Shown here piece by piece: positions 10,240 to 19,300 of a stretch of 64,000 nucleotides of DNA. A model generated the notes under the pieces. That model saw only the letters and a list, made by a program, of their open reading frames with translations, was not told the DNA's origin and made no database searches. Every line of letters begins with the position of its first letter. Position 1 is the first letter of the stretch. The stretch lies in the NCBI RefSeq assembly GCF_002286735.1, contig NZ_NRTA01000001.1, forward strand, positions 62,001-126,000. Reading direction: 5' to 3'. The position numbers and the translations under genes are program-made. The stretch comes from Leptolyngbya sp. BC1307 (GTDB lineage Bacteria; Cyanobacteriota; Cyanobacteriia; Phormidesmidales; Phormidesmidaceae).

Positions 10240-10932
10240 CTAAGTCGTCAGACCAAATTGGTCTGAACGGGATTCAACTAATTTGGCCATTTCGATGGGG
10301 TATTTGCCCAACAGATCACGAACTTGGGCGTCTGTGACTTGAGAAAAATCTTCATACCAGAGCGAAATTGCGCGAAAGGGATGAGGCGTCATCAAACAGA
10401 CAAGCTGGTCTACCATCGCTCTAAAGTGATGGCACTCAGATTGTGGAGCGACTGGCACGGCTAAAACAACCTCTTTTGGCTTTTGCGATCGCAATATGGC
10501 GAGCGCAGCTTTAGCCGTAGCTCCGGTCGCTATCCCGTCATCCACCAAAATGACGGTGCGATTACGAATATCTAGCTGAGGACGACTGCCCCGGCACATC
10601 TGCTGTAGTCGCTGTAGCGCTATCTGTTCTTCGGCGATCGCCTGTTCAATCTCGCGCTTAGAAACATTCAGCCAGCGAATCACTTCATCATTTAGCACTC
10701 GGACGCCCTCAGTTGCAATAGCGCCGAACGCCATTTCCTTAGATCTGGGCACGCTCAGCTTTCTCACCAGGCAGAGGTCTAAAGGGACACTCAGCGCATG
10801 AGCGATTTCATAGGCTACCGGAACACCGCCTCTAGGCAGACCCAACACGACGGTATCAGCGCGAGTAGCATAGGTCTGAAGACAGGTTGCGAGCTGTCTC
10901 CCAGCGTCCGTTCGGTCATAAAATTTTTTCAT
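10240..10932 (-). CDS. Phosphoribosyltransferase family protein
   Basis: VVLGLPRGGVPVAYEIA, RTVILVDDGIATGATAKAA PRPP-binding loop; GGAAG ribosome site before ATG. Confidence 0.9.
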   Translation of the reverse strand: MKKFYDRTDAGRQLATCLQTYATRADTVVLGLPRGGVPVAYEIAHALSVPLDLCLVRKLSVPRSKEMAFGAIATEGVRVLNDEVIRWLNVSKREIEQAIAEEQIALQRLQQMCRGSRPQLDIRNRTVILVDDGIATGATAKAALAILRSQKPKEVVLAVPVAPQSECHHFRAMVDQLVCLMTPHPFRAISLWYEDFSQVTDAQVRDLLGKYPIEMAKLVESRSDQFGLTT

Positions 10933-11059
10933 ATACTTGCTTCCTTTGATATCTAAAAACAACGTATTTATTCGGTGGCTATGTCAGAATAGTAAGTGAG
11001 ATACAAACTCAGCGCGGCTTCTCTCTTCGTTATCGCAGCTCGCTGAAAGGAGACTGCTT

Positions 11060-11650
11060 GTGAAACTTAGATCGGCCCCGCATCCAGCACAGACTTTCCG
11101 GTGGAAAACTGCTCCTTTGGCTTTAGCGACAGTGCTTTTGTTAACGGTCTCGCCAGCATTATCAGAAGCGCCTTTATCAGACGCTGCGGTCATCCGTCAA
11201 AACAACGTACGCCAGCTGATTTTACTCAATGAGTGTATGGGCTGTGACCTGGCGGGCGTCACCTTGAATGCCGCTCATCTGATCGGAGCTGACTTGCGCT
11301 ATGCCAACTTACGATTTGCTACGCTGATTGACAGCAACTTAGAAGGCGCTGATCTGACCGGAGCCGATCTCACAGGCGCTAACCTTACCGATGCCTTTTT
11401 AACTCATGCCATCCTGGCGAACGCTCAGCTTGACGGCGTAAATTTCAGTGGTGCCTGGCTTTACCAAGTTGATGTCTCAGGCGCTGATCTAAACAACATT
11501 GAGCTGACGGGCGCGCAGGTATTAGATACGCCGATCAGTGTTGGTGGAGAAGAGCCTCTAGAAGAAGGCGTCCCTTTAGAGCCCATGATGCCGTTCGAGA
11601 ACACTAATCCAGCCACCCCCTATGAGCCGTTGATTAGCCCTGAATCTTAG
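11060..11650 (+). CDS. Secreted pentapeptide repeat protein
   Basis: Signal peptide, then AGVTLNAAHLIGADLRYANLRFATLIDSNLEGADLTGADLTGANL; GTG start with upstream AAGGAGA. Confidence 0.9.
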   Translation: MKLRSAPHPAQTFRWKTAPLALATVLLLTVSPALSEAPLSDAAVIRQNNVRQLILLNECMGCDLAGVTLNAAHLIGADLRYANLRFATLIDSNLEGADLTGADLTGANLTDAFLTHAILANAQLDGVNFSGAWLYQVDVSGADLNNIELTGAQVLDTPISVGGEEPLEEGVPLEPMMPFENTNPATPYEPLISPES

Positions 11651-11693
11651 CCGTAAATCTTAGTCCTGAATCTTAGCGCCGAATCTTAGTTGA
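11642..11693. repeat. Tandem 13-bp repeat x4 (gaatcttagcc..) containing the pentapeptide gene stop codon
   Basis: gaatcttagccgt/aaatcttagtcct/gaatcttagcgcc/gaatcttagttga; CDS stop TAG at 11648-11650. Confidence 0.95.
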
Positions 11694-11764
11694 GTCACAG
11701 TCATGGCGGGCCTGCGACAATCCGGTCAGTCTGCGCCCCTGTCATCAAACGAACGGTACGCTCG

Positions 11765-11959
11765 CTAGGCACTGTCTAGCCAGTCAAACATAGCGCTAAC
11801 ATGCTCTATCTCGACCAGCTCATGCTTCCACAAGGTGATAGGGAGCAAGCTGATATCTGCTTGATGATGATGCAGTGCTAGTGCGATCGCGTCACGAGAG
11901 AGCAGTAGTTCGCTCTCTAGAAATTGGAGAAATTGAGATTTAAGGGTGTGTGTCATCAT
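11765..11959 (-). CDS. DUF2949-like small protein
   Basis: Short acidic ORF (LKSQFLQFLESELLLSRDAIALALHHHQADISLLPITLWKHELVEIEHVSAMFDWL) typical of cyanobacteria. Confidence 0.6.
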   Translation of the reverse strand: MMTHTLKSQFLQFLESELLLSRDAIALALHHHQADISLLPITLWKHELVEIEHVSAMFDWLDSA

Positions 11960-12046
11960 GATTCCTTGACTGCGATTTGTCGATACTATGTTTGTTGACG
12001 GCGTGGGGGTGCAATTAGCAGCCGAGCCGCATCATATTCACATTGG

Positions 12047-12085
12047 CCTTTTAGGCCATTAGCCATTGGCCATTGGCCTAAAAGG
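12047..12085. repeat. 12-bp inverted repeat ccttttaggcca...tggcctaaaagg
   Basis: Perfect arms 12047-12058 and 12074-12085 with 15-nt spacer, upstream of histidine kinase. Confidence 0.85.
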
Positions 12086-12203
12086 GGCAAGTCTGGAAGA
12101 TATAAGAATTATGGCCGTCAGTTATGAGGAACTTATGAGCTATGCAGCTTATAATGAAGTTAGGTAAATACCCCGAAGTACCTCTAAAAAAAGCCTCCCT
12201 AAG

Positions 12204-14267
12204 TTGCACACTAAATCAAACCCTAGCTTTGGCCATTTTGATATGAACCCCCAGCTAGAGAAAAATATTAGCCAGACTGAAATTCAGCTGTACGAAATGA
12301 GTACGGCGTTAGGTCACGCAGTAGAGGGCATTTCACGACTAGATAGCCAGGGGCGCTACTTGTTTGTCAACGAGGCCTATGCCCGCATGGTAGGCACTAC
12401 GCCGGTTGAGATGATGGGTTGCGACTGGCAGTCAACCGTTCATGTAGAGGATCGCGCCAAGGCGATCGCTGCCTACCAGCGGATGCTCGCTCACGGTAAA
12501 GCTGAGCTAGAGTTCAGAGGGCTCAGGCGAGATGGCTCTGTTTTTGATAAGTCGCTGGTTATGGTCTCAGCCTACGACGAGCAGCAGCGGTTCACTGGCC
12601 ACTATTGCTTCATGAAAGATGTGAGCGATCGCCAGCAAACAGCAGCCAAGCTACAGCAGCAGCTAGAGAGAGAACGGCTGCTTGCTAAGATCACCGATGC
12701 CATTCGGCAAACGCTCGATCTAAACCAGATTTTACATACCGCAGTCGATCAGGTTCGCCACTTTCTACGGACTGATCGCGTGATTGCCTTCCGATTTCTA
12801 CCCGACTGGCAGGGCATAGTCGAAGCCGAATCAGTCACCGCTGGCTGGACGGAGACGCTGGGGATGAAAATTCAGGACTTGTGCTTTGGCGAACTCTACG
12901 CTGAAAACTACCGCTATGGCCGGGTCAGCGCGATTAGCAATATCGACACGGCAGATATCGGCCCCTGCTACGAAGAACTCTTAAGCGCTTTTCAGGTAAA
13001 GGCAAATCTGGTCGTTCCCATTTTGCAGGGCGACCATCTCTGGGGCTTGCTGATTGCCCATCACTGCCGTGCCCCTCGTGAATGGGAGCCTGAGAATACT
13101 CAGCTACTCAAACAAGTCGCCACCCAGATGGGTATTGCTATTCGGCAGGCAGAACTGCACCAGCAAACCCGCGAGCAGGCAGCTCTGATCGATATTGCTA
13201 CCGATGCGATCTTCGTGCGTGATCTTTCAGGCAAAATTGCATTCTGGAGCCAGGGCGCAGAGCGGCTATACGGCTGGCGGCAAGAAGAAGCGATCGGCCA
13301 ACCGGTTCGTCAGCTTCTAAAGAAGAAAGACAGTTTGGCGATTGAAACTGCCATTCGCACCACTATGGAGCAGGGTTTTTGGCAAGGAGAGCTGACCCAA
13401 TCGACTAAAGCGGGCAACGAAATTTTGGTCGCCAGCCGTTGGACATTGATGCGAGACCCTGCCGGACATCCGCAGTCTTTGCTAGAAGTCAACACCGACA
13501 TCACCGAAAAGAAAAAGCTCGAAGCGCAGTTCTATCAGGCTCAGCGGCTGGAGAGCTTGGGGCAGCTAGCCAGCGGCATTGCTCACGATCTCGGCAACGT
13601 TTTAACCCCCATACTCGGCATCGCTCAGTTGCTGCGCATCACCCAAAAAAATCCAGATGCCAGCACCCAGCAACAGCTAGATATTCTAGAAAAGAGTGCC
13701 AAACGCGGCGTTAGCATGGTCAAGCAGATCCTTACCTTCGCTCAGGGCAGCTCTGACGATACAACAACGGTAGATGTTGCAGCCCTACTGCAAGAAGTCA
13801 TTGATGTTATCCGTCAGGGTTTTCCAAGCTCTATCGAGATTCATAAGAGCATGCCTCAGTCAGCGTCAGGTGACGGCTTTGGAAGCGTTTCTGCCGATTC
13901 GACTCATCTCCATCAGGTGTTTATGAACCTGTGCATCAACGCTCGCGATGCCATGCCAGGTGGCGGTGTGCTGACGATCTCGGTCGATAGCGGTTTTGTT
14001 GACGCAGCAGTTGCCAGCAAAATCCCAGATGCCTCAGTCGGACACTATATGATAGTGACAGTTACCGACACCGGTACGGGTATTCCGCCTGAAGTACGCG
14101 ATCGCATGTTCGATCCGTTCTTTACGACCAAATCGCCCGACCAGGGCACCGGGCTTGGGCTTGCCACCGTGCTTGGCATCGTCAAAAACGCGGGCGGCTT
14201 TCTCAGAGTGATGAGCGAAGTCGGTCAGGGCACCCAGATAGAAGTGTATTTGCCGTCGGCTAACTGA
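12204..14267 (+). CDS. PAS-GAF-PAS hybrid sensor histidine kinase
   Basis: PAS (GISRLDSQGRYLFVNEAYARMVG), GAF (FLRTDRVIAFRF), H-box SGIAHDLGNVLTPILG, HATPase VTVTDTGTGIPPEVRDRMFDPFFTTK. Confidence 0.92.
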   Translation: MHTKSNPSFGHFDMNPQLEKNISQTEIQLYEMSTALGHAVEGISRLDSQGRYLFVNEAYARMVGTTPVEMMGCDWQSTVHVEDRAKAIAAYQRMLAHGKAELEFRGLRRDGSVFDKSLVMVSAYDEQQRFTGHYCFMKDVSDRQQTAAKLQQQLERERLLAKITDAIRQTLDLNQILHTAVDQVRHFLRTDRVIAFRFLPDWQGIVEAESVTAGWTETLGMKIQDLCFGELYAENYRYGRVSAISNIDTADIGPCYEELLSAFQVKANLVVPILQGDHLWGLLIAHHCRAPREWEPENTQLLKQVATQMGIAIRQAELHQQTREQAALIDIATDAIFVRDLSGKIAFWSQGAERLYGWRQEEAIGQPVRQLLKKKDSLAIETAIRTTMEQGFWQGELTQSTKAGNEILVASRWTLMRDPAGHPQSLLEVNTDITEKKKLEAQFYQAQRLESLGQLASGIAHDLGNVLTPILGIAQLLRITQKNPDASTQQQLDILEKSAKRGVSMVKQILTFAQGSSDDTTTVDVAALLQEVIDVIRQGFPSSIEIHKSMPQSASGDGFGSVSADSTHLHQVFMNLCINARDAMPGGGVLTISVDSGFVDAAVASKIPDASVGHYMIVTVTDTGTGIPPEVRDRMFDPFFTTKSPDQGTGLGLATVLGIVKNAGGFLRVMSEVGQGTQIEVYLPSAN

Positions 14268-14273
14268 CGCCGC

Positions 14274-14312
14274 TGCCCCAGCATAATACCCCAGCGTCAT
14301 GCCCCAGTTCAT
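14274..14312. repeat. Tandem 13-bp repeat x3 just after stop
   Basis: tgccccagcataa/taccccagcgtca/tgccccagttcat; kinase stop at 14265-14267. Confidence 0.85.
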
Positions 14313-14463
14313 CTTCTATGCCTGTCCTACTGGTCCTCTGGCTCAGCAGCTAGCTACCTATTTTGAGCGCACGCAGCGATCCTGTGGCCCCAACGCCGCT
14401 CACGCCTATATGCCTCACTGCACGCTGACAGGATTCTTTGAGCAGTGCAGATTGCCTTCATGA
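14299..14463 (+). pseudogene. N-terminal remnant of 2H-phosphoesterase-like protein
   Basis: MPQFIFYACPTGPLAQQLATYFERTQRSCGPNAAHAYMPHCTLTGFFEQCRLPS*: one HxTx motif (HCTLT), second half missing. Confidence 0.5.
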
Positions 14464-14532
14464 TTCTAAACACTTGGTCGGGGTGTCCTGGCATTTAATG
14501 AGGAGGGCAGTCAAACCGAGGTCACGCTACCC

Positions 14533-15978
14533 TTGAAAACCACCCGATCTGTTGTTAAGGTATTGCCCGACAGCTTTGAAACTTCAGAGCACTTCTATCC
14601 TCGGGTTCTCAACGCCCAGATTCATCCGCTGGTACAGCACTTCTTGAGCTTAGGCAATAGCCGCATTGCCGAACGCTACATTCACCTGCATCCAGAAGTT
14701 GATCCTCAGGCAGTCCATGCCGTCCTCGCCCACGATACTAAGTATTTTCGCTGGGGTGGGGCTGATCTGTTTGCAGCTACCACGGACAAGGGCATTCGGC
14801 GGATTATTGTCATTGAGACCAACTCTTGCCCATCCGGGCAAAAGTCCATGCCCTTCGGCACTGACGCTCACGAACAGAGCGGCTACCGGACACTGCTAGA
14901 GCGCACTTTTTTGCCTTTGCAGCAGCAGCGCCGCTTGCCCAAGGGCGGGCTCGCCGTGCTTTACGACAAAAATGAGATGGAAACCTCTGGCTACGCAGCG
15001 ATGATGGCCGATGTCACCGGTGAACCGGTGTGGCTAGTGCCCTGCTTCCAAAACGATCCAGATTTGCCGGTGCGCTTTACCGAAGACCGGGTCTTAGAAA
15101 TTCGCACGCCTGCCGGTGAGTGGGAGCCCATTCGAGCGGCCTTGCGGTATGTCACTCAGCGCCCCTGGAGTCGGATTCCGCCTATTACCCGTACCGCCAT
15201 CCTCAACCCAATCGTGGTGTGCTTAACAGGCGGACGCAACAAATTAGTTGCCGCCAAAGCCTACGACTTTTATAACGCCGAGCTGCGGTCTACCGGGCTG
15301 ATGATCCGCACGCCAGAAACCATTTGGGATGTGGCCAAAAATGAGATTCCGCTGTGGGTAGAGCGAATGGGCGGCATCGCTGTGGTGAAAGATCCTTACA
15401 GTAACGCCGGACAGGGGGTCTACACCATCACCAACCCGCGCGAGCTAGACGAATTTATGGCTATCGACTTTCGCTTTGAGCGCTTTATTGTCCAGAGCCT
15501 GGTCGGAAATTCTGGCTGGAGTTCGCAGACAGCTCAGGGGCGGTTCTATCATTTGGGTACATTGCCCAACCGCCGTAAGGAAATATTTGTCGCTGACCTG
15601 CGCATGATGGTGGGCGTCGGTGAGAGCGGGCCGTATCCGGTGGCTATCTATGCACGCCGGGCGCGTCAGCCACTAGCGACCACGCTAGACGGCAGCGAAT
15701 CTTCTTGGGATATGCTCGGCACCAATCTCTCAGTACTGCATCAGGATGGCTCCTGGGGAAGCCAGTCGGAGCGGCTGCTGCTCATGGATAGCCGAGACTT
15801 CAATCAGTTGGGCATCGGATTAGATGATTTAATTGAGGGGTATATTCAGACAGTTCTATCGGTGATTGCTATTGACAAAATGGCTCAAAAACTGATCACC
15901 CAAAAAGGAACTTTCCGCCGCCGTTTGTTTAGTTCGCTCAATCCAGATCCAGCCTTTGTCAACGATATCAATCTATGA
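14533..15978 (+). CDS. ATP-grasp-like (RimK/GSH-synthetase-like fold) protein
   Basis: GGIAVVKDPYSNAGQGVYTI lysine/glycine loop, ETNSCPSGQKS, ADLRMMVG; stop overlaps next start (ATGA at 15975-15978). TTG start uncertain. Confidence 0.7.
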   Translation: MKTTRSVVKVLPDSFETSEHFYPRVLNAQIHPLVQHFLSLGNSRIAERYIHLHPEVDPQAVHAVLAHDTKYFRWGGADLFAATTDKGIRRIIVIETNSCPSGQKSMPFGTDAHEQSGYRTLLERTFLPLQQQRRLPKGGLAVLYDKNEMETSGYAAMMADVTGEPVWLVPCFQNDPDLPVRFTEDRVLEIRTPAGEWEPIRAALRYVTQRPWSRIPPITRTAILNPIVVCLTGGRNKLVAAKAYDFYNAELRSTGLMIRTPETIWDVAKNEIPLWVERMGGIAVVKDPYSNAGQGVYTITNPRELDEFMAIDFRFERFIVQSLVGNSGWSSQTAQGRFYHLGTLPNRRKEIFVADLRMMVGVGESGPYPVAIYARRARQPLATTLDGSESSWDMLGTNLSVLHQDGSWGSQSERLLLMDSRDFNQLGIGLDDLIEGYIQTVLSVIAIDKMAQKLITQKGTFRRRLFSSLNPDPAFVNDINL

Positions 15979-16997
15979 GTAGTCGCGCTTCGCTAGATTT
16001 TCCGGGTGCCTATGTTGTTGAAACTTTAGAAATTGAGCAGTTGCCAAGGGGGAGTTCTACCAGGCTGATGGTAGATCTCATTCACGATGGGTTAGGGCGG
16101 TCTTTACGGCTGCCCGTCGTCGTCGCTCGCGGGAAGCATCCGGGGCCGGTCTTTGGACTGACCGCCGCCCTACACGGCAACGAAATTAACGGTATCCCTG
16201 TGATTCACCGTTTTTTCGATACGCTGGATCTGCAGACGCTGCGAGGAACCGTCGTCGGGGTGATGGTAGTCAATGTACCGGCCTATCTTAATAACGAGCG
16301 CACTTTTGCTGACCGCACCGATATGAATCACATCATGCCGGGCAAAGCCAGTGGTAACATCGCCGAGATTTACGCCTATCGCTTTATCGACCGGATTGTC
16401 CGTCATCTTAACTATCTCATTGACCTGCATACGGCTAGCTTTGGCAATATCAATTCGCTCTATGTGCGGGCCGATATGACCAATGAAGTAACCGCTAAGA
16501 TGGCCTATTTGCAGCATCCGCAAATTATTTTGCACAACCCCCCCTCTGACCGAACGCTGCGCGGGGCGGCGATGGAGCTAGGCATTCCGGCAATCACGTT
16601 AGAAATGGGAGACCCGCAGGTTTTTCAGTCAAAATATATTAAGGCAGCTCTAGTTGGGGTGCGGCGGGTGATGGCCGAAGTTGGGATGCTTCCCCGGCGT
16701 CCGGTTTCTCCGGGCCCGCCGCCGGTTTTATGCCCCAAGTCGCATTGGCTATATGCCGATCAGGGCGGTCTCTTAGAAGTTTTACCCAAGCCGACCGACC
16801 GGGTAGAAAAAGGGGAAGTAATTGCACTACAGCGCGACATTTTTGGAGAGGTGGTGAGCCAGTACCGGGCTCCTGAAGACGCGGTCATCATCGGCAAGAG
16901 CGTGAATCCGGTTACGCAGACCGGGGGGCGAATTTTGCACTGGGGAATCGTCGAGTCTCTGGGCATTCATCCCTTTCACAGCAAGCCTGAAGCTTAG
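15975..16997 (+). CDS. Succinylglutamate desuccinylase/aspartoacylase family (M14-like) protein
   Basis: LTAALHGNEINGIPVIHRF zinc motif, YLIDLHTASFGN, PAITLEMGDPQVF. Confidence 0.9.
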   Translation: MSSRASLDFPGAYVVETLEIEQLPRGSSTRLMVDLIHDGLGRSLRLPVVVARGKHPGPVFGLTAALHGNEINGIPVIHRFFDTLDLQTLRGTVVGVMVVNVPAYLNNERTFADRTDMNHIMPGKASGNIAEIYAYRFIDRIVRHLNYLIDLHTASFGNINSLYVRADMTNEVTAKMAYLQHPQIILHNPPSDRTLRGAAMELGIPAITLEMGDPQVFQSKYIKAALVGVRRVMAEVGMLPRRPVSPGPPPVLCPKSHWLYADQGGLLEVLPKPTDRVEKGEVIALQRDIFGEVVSQYRAPEDAVIIGKSVNPVTQTGGRILHWGIVESLGIHPFHSKPEA

Positions 16998-17025
16998 TTG
17001 TTTTCTCTGAATTGTTTTCTCTGGC
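16998..17025. repeat. Tandem 14-bp repeat x2 immediately after stop
   Basis: ttgttttctctgaa/ttgttttctctggc; stop TAG 16995-16997. Confidence 0.9.
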
Positions 17026-17054
17026 TGTTTATTCGGCTGTCTTTTGGAAGTGCG

Positions 17055-18056
17055 ATGCGTTTTTTGTTTTTAGTGAATGACACGGATGCCATTCAACCCT
17101 CTCAAACGACTGCCCTGCTGATTGCTGCTGCGGCCCGGCATCATTCGGTGTGGGTGGCAGCGGTGGGGGATTTATCTGGCCGCAGCGATCGCCGACCCTG
17201 GGCCTATGCCAAACAACTGCCCCCCGCCCCTTACGATAATTTAGGGGCGATGACAGCGGCGATCGCCACCCTCCCTGCCGAGCCACTACCGCTAGACGGT
17301 GCGACCCTCGACTGCTTGTTCATCCGGACCAATCCGGCCCGCGACCTGGCTCGCAGCGCCACTCATCAAACGGCATTAGCCCTGACCCGGCTTGCCCAAG
17401 ACCGGGGAGTGCAGGTGATTAACCAGCCCGATGGCCTGATCCGGGCCGCAACCAAACTCTATCTTCTAGAACTGCCCGAGTTTACCTATCCGCCTACGCT
17501 GGTGAGCCAAAATCGTACTGAGATTTTTGACTTTATCAAAGACTTGCGCTGCCCAGCAGTGCTCAAGCCGCTACAGGGAACAAGGGGAAACGATGTGTTT
17601 TTCGTCTCATCTGAAGCGGATAAGAATTTAAATCAGATGATTGATGTGATCGGGCGGCAGGGATTGGTGATGGCGCAAAAGTGCATCCCCGGAGCTGAAG
17701 CCGGAGACACGCGGGTAGTGGTGATGAATGGTGAAATCTTAGAGATCTCTGGAAAACCGGCGGCGGTTCACCGAGTGCCAGGACAAGGAGACTTTCGCAG
17801 CAACCTTCACGCCGGCGGAACAGCAAAGCCCGGTGTGGTCACCCATGCCATGCGTCAGGTGGTTACGGCCATTAGCGAAAAGTTAGTCAGCGACGGACTG
17901 TTTTTGGTAGGACTCGACTTTATCGGGAACCAGCTAATGGAAATAAATGTGTTTAGTACAGGCGGGCTGCTCCACGCTGAGCGGTTCACGGGCATGGCGT
18001 TTGCAGAGCAGGTAATTGAGTGGGCGGTTTCTAGCTCTCACAGCATCCATCGCTAG
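17055..18056 (+). CDS. Glutathione synthetase-like ATP-grasp protein
   Basis: MRFLFLVNDTDAIQPSQTTALLIAAAARH; PAVLKPLQGTRGNDVFFV; GDTRVVVMNGE; LFLVGLDFIGNQLMEINVFSTGG. Confidence 0.85.
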   Translation: MRFLFLVNDTDAIQPSQTTALLIAAAARHHSVWVAAVGDLSGRSDRRPWAYAKQLPPAPYDNLGAMTAAIATLPAEPLPLDGATLDCLFIRTNPARDLARSATHQTALALTRLAQDRGVQVINQPDGLIRAATKLYLLELPEFTYPPTLVSQNRTEIFDFIKDLRCPAVLKPLQGTRGNDVFFVSSEADKNLNQMIDVIGRQGLVMAQKCIPGAEAGDTRVVVMNGEILEISGKPAAVHRVPGQGDFRSNLHAGGTAKPGVVTHAMRQVVTAISEKLVSDGLFLVGLDFIGNQLMEINVFSTGGLLHAERFTGMAFAEQVIEWAVSSSHSIHR

Positions 18057-18184
18057 CGCCGGAAATTCGTACGGTAGCAATATCTATACCGTTAGGGCTA
18101 GCCACTTCTCTCTTTTGTCAGAAGAAGACTCACCGCGCTAACAGTATAATGCTACCTGCCTTTGAAAAACTGAACGGAGATTTT

Positions 18185-18568
18185 ATGATAAAGCTATTTA
18201 CCCACATGGCCAGTGCCGTAGCGCAGCGCCTGACTCGCTTGTGGGCCGGTTTGCAGCTACAGCGATTTGTCGCGATCGCCTTTGTCGGCCTATTCTTATT
18301 GACCACCAGCGTCGATAACTCTAACCTGAGCGCCAGCACCAAGGACATGCTAAACGACATGATCGCTCGGGGTGAAAGCGGTCGCCCGGTCACCACCGGC
18401 CAGTGGCAAGGTGAAAACGAACAGCTACAGGGCAAGCCGGGCAAGCAAGCCAAGCGAATTGTAAAAGAGTCAGCAGACGCGGTTGGCGAAATGGGCGAAA
18501 TTTATCCCGGCAATGCCAAGACTGTTTTGCCTGGTCTCGAAAATCGTTCGCTAGAGTCTGACGACTAA
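18185..18568 (+). CDS. Conserved hypothetical protein with N-terminal TM/signal segment
   Basis: Hydrophobic FVAIAFVGLFLLTTSV segment; plausible RBS GGAG upstream. Confidence 0.6.
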   Translation: MIKLFTHMASAVAQRLTRLWAGLQLQRFVAIAFVGLFLLTTSVDNSNLSASTKDMLNDMIARGESGRPVTTGQWQGENEQLQGKPGKQAKRIVKESADAVGEMGEIYPGNAKTVLPGLENRSLESDD

Positions 18569-18601
18569 TCGAAAGCTCGGTTGATAACTAGCGGGTTATT
18601 A

Positions 18602-18653
18602 GCAGGAGACAGAAGGCAGGAGACAGGAGTCAGTAGTACTTCTTGTCTCCTGC
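18602..18653. repeat. Tandem 14-mer gcaggagacagaag/gcaggagacaggag followed by inverted copy tgtctcctgc
   Basis: Direct repeat 18602-18629; inverted arm 18644-18653, between convergent genes. Confidence 0.85.
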
Positions 18654-18686
18654 TTACTGTCTACTGTCTCCCCGCTTACTCACCCC

Positions 18687-19121
18687 CTAACCGGCATACC
18701 GCCCCAAAATCTGAGCCAGCCCCGGCACCGCCGCCGCCACATCGCGCTTGACTGACTTGCGCAGCTTTTTATAAGAAGACAGAAGGATGCCGCTACCTTT
18801 CTTTTCCATGCGAGCATCAGTAGTGCTGAGAATGACATCGGCAGCGCGATCGCTATTTTGGCTGAGATACGCCACGGGGTCGCCTTTTTCGGTTCCTTCT
18901 GTCCACATGGGGTCGAGGGCAGCTAGCGTTTCGGGTAAGAGTCGCTGAATCGCCCCTGGAATATAGTCAGCTCCGATGCCCTTCACCACACCATAAGCAG
19001 CCTTTAGAGCCAGACCGGAGAGACCGCTTTTGGCCGCAACTTGCTCGTCTATGAGCTGCGCACAGTCGGCGGCGATGCTGCGGTAGGTCGCTTTATCGTT
19101 GATTTTACGAGTGAGTTCCAT
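18687..19121 (-). CDS. Conserved hypothetical protein
   Basis: Well-formed 144-aa ORF (MELTRKINDKATYRSIAADCAQLIDEQVAAKSGLSGLALKAAYGVVKGIGADYIPGAI). Confidence 0.7.
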   Translation of the reverse strand: MELTRKINDKATYRSIAADCAQLIDEQVAAKSGLSGLALKAAYGVVKGIGADYIPGAIQRLLPETLAALDPMWTEGTEKGDPVAYLSQNSDRAADVILSTTDARMEKKGSGILLSSYKKLRKSVKRDVAAAVPGLAQILGRYAG

Positions 19122-19300
19122 AGCAAATTTAAATTAGTCAGCCCACATAATAGTGTCTAATCGTTTCTGGCTGTCAAGATGCTATCCGGAAGCTAGGACT
19201 CCTCACAAAACCTTTAAGCTTAAACAGGGCGCTCTATCTTTGAAAGGCAGCTTCGGCTGGTTTAGCACCTGCCAGTCTATCCCAGCAGACCACGCCTCCT

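Noticed and set aside
10247-10265. Palindrome tcagaccaaattggtctga near the end of the phosphoribosyltransferase gene
   Set aside because: Lies within coding sequence with a short stem; could be chance and lacks terminator features.
10984-11193. 69-aa minus-strand ORF
   Set aside because: Overlaps the signal-peptide start of the pentapeptide repeat gene on the opposite strand.
14533-18056. Cyanophycin or glutathione biosynthesis as explanation of the ATP-grasp cluster
   Set aside because: No Mur-ligase half (CphA) or gamma-glutamylcysteine ligase; the middle gene is an AstE/AspA-like hydrolase, so neither canonical pathway fits.
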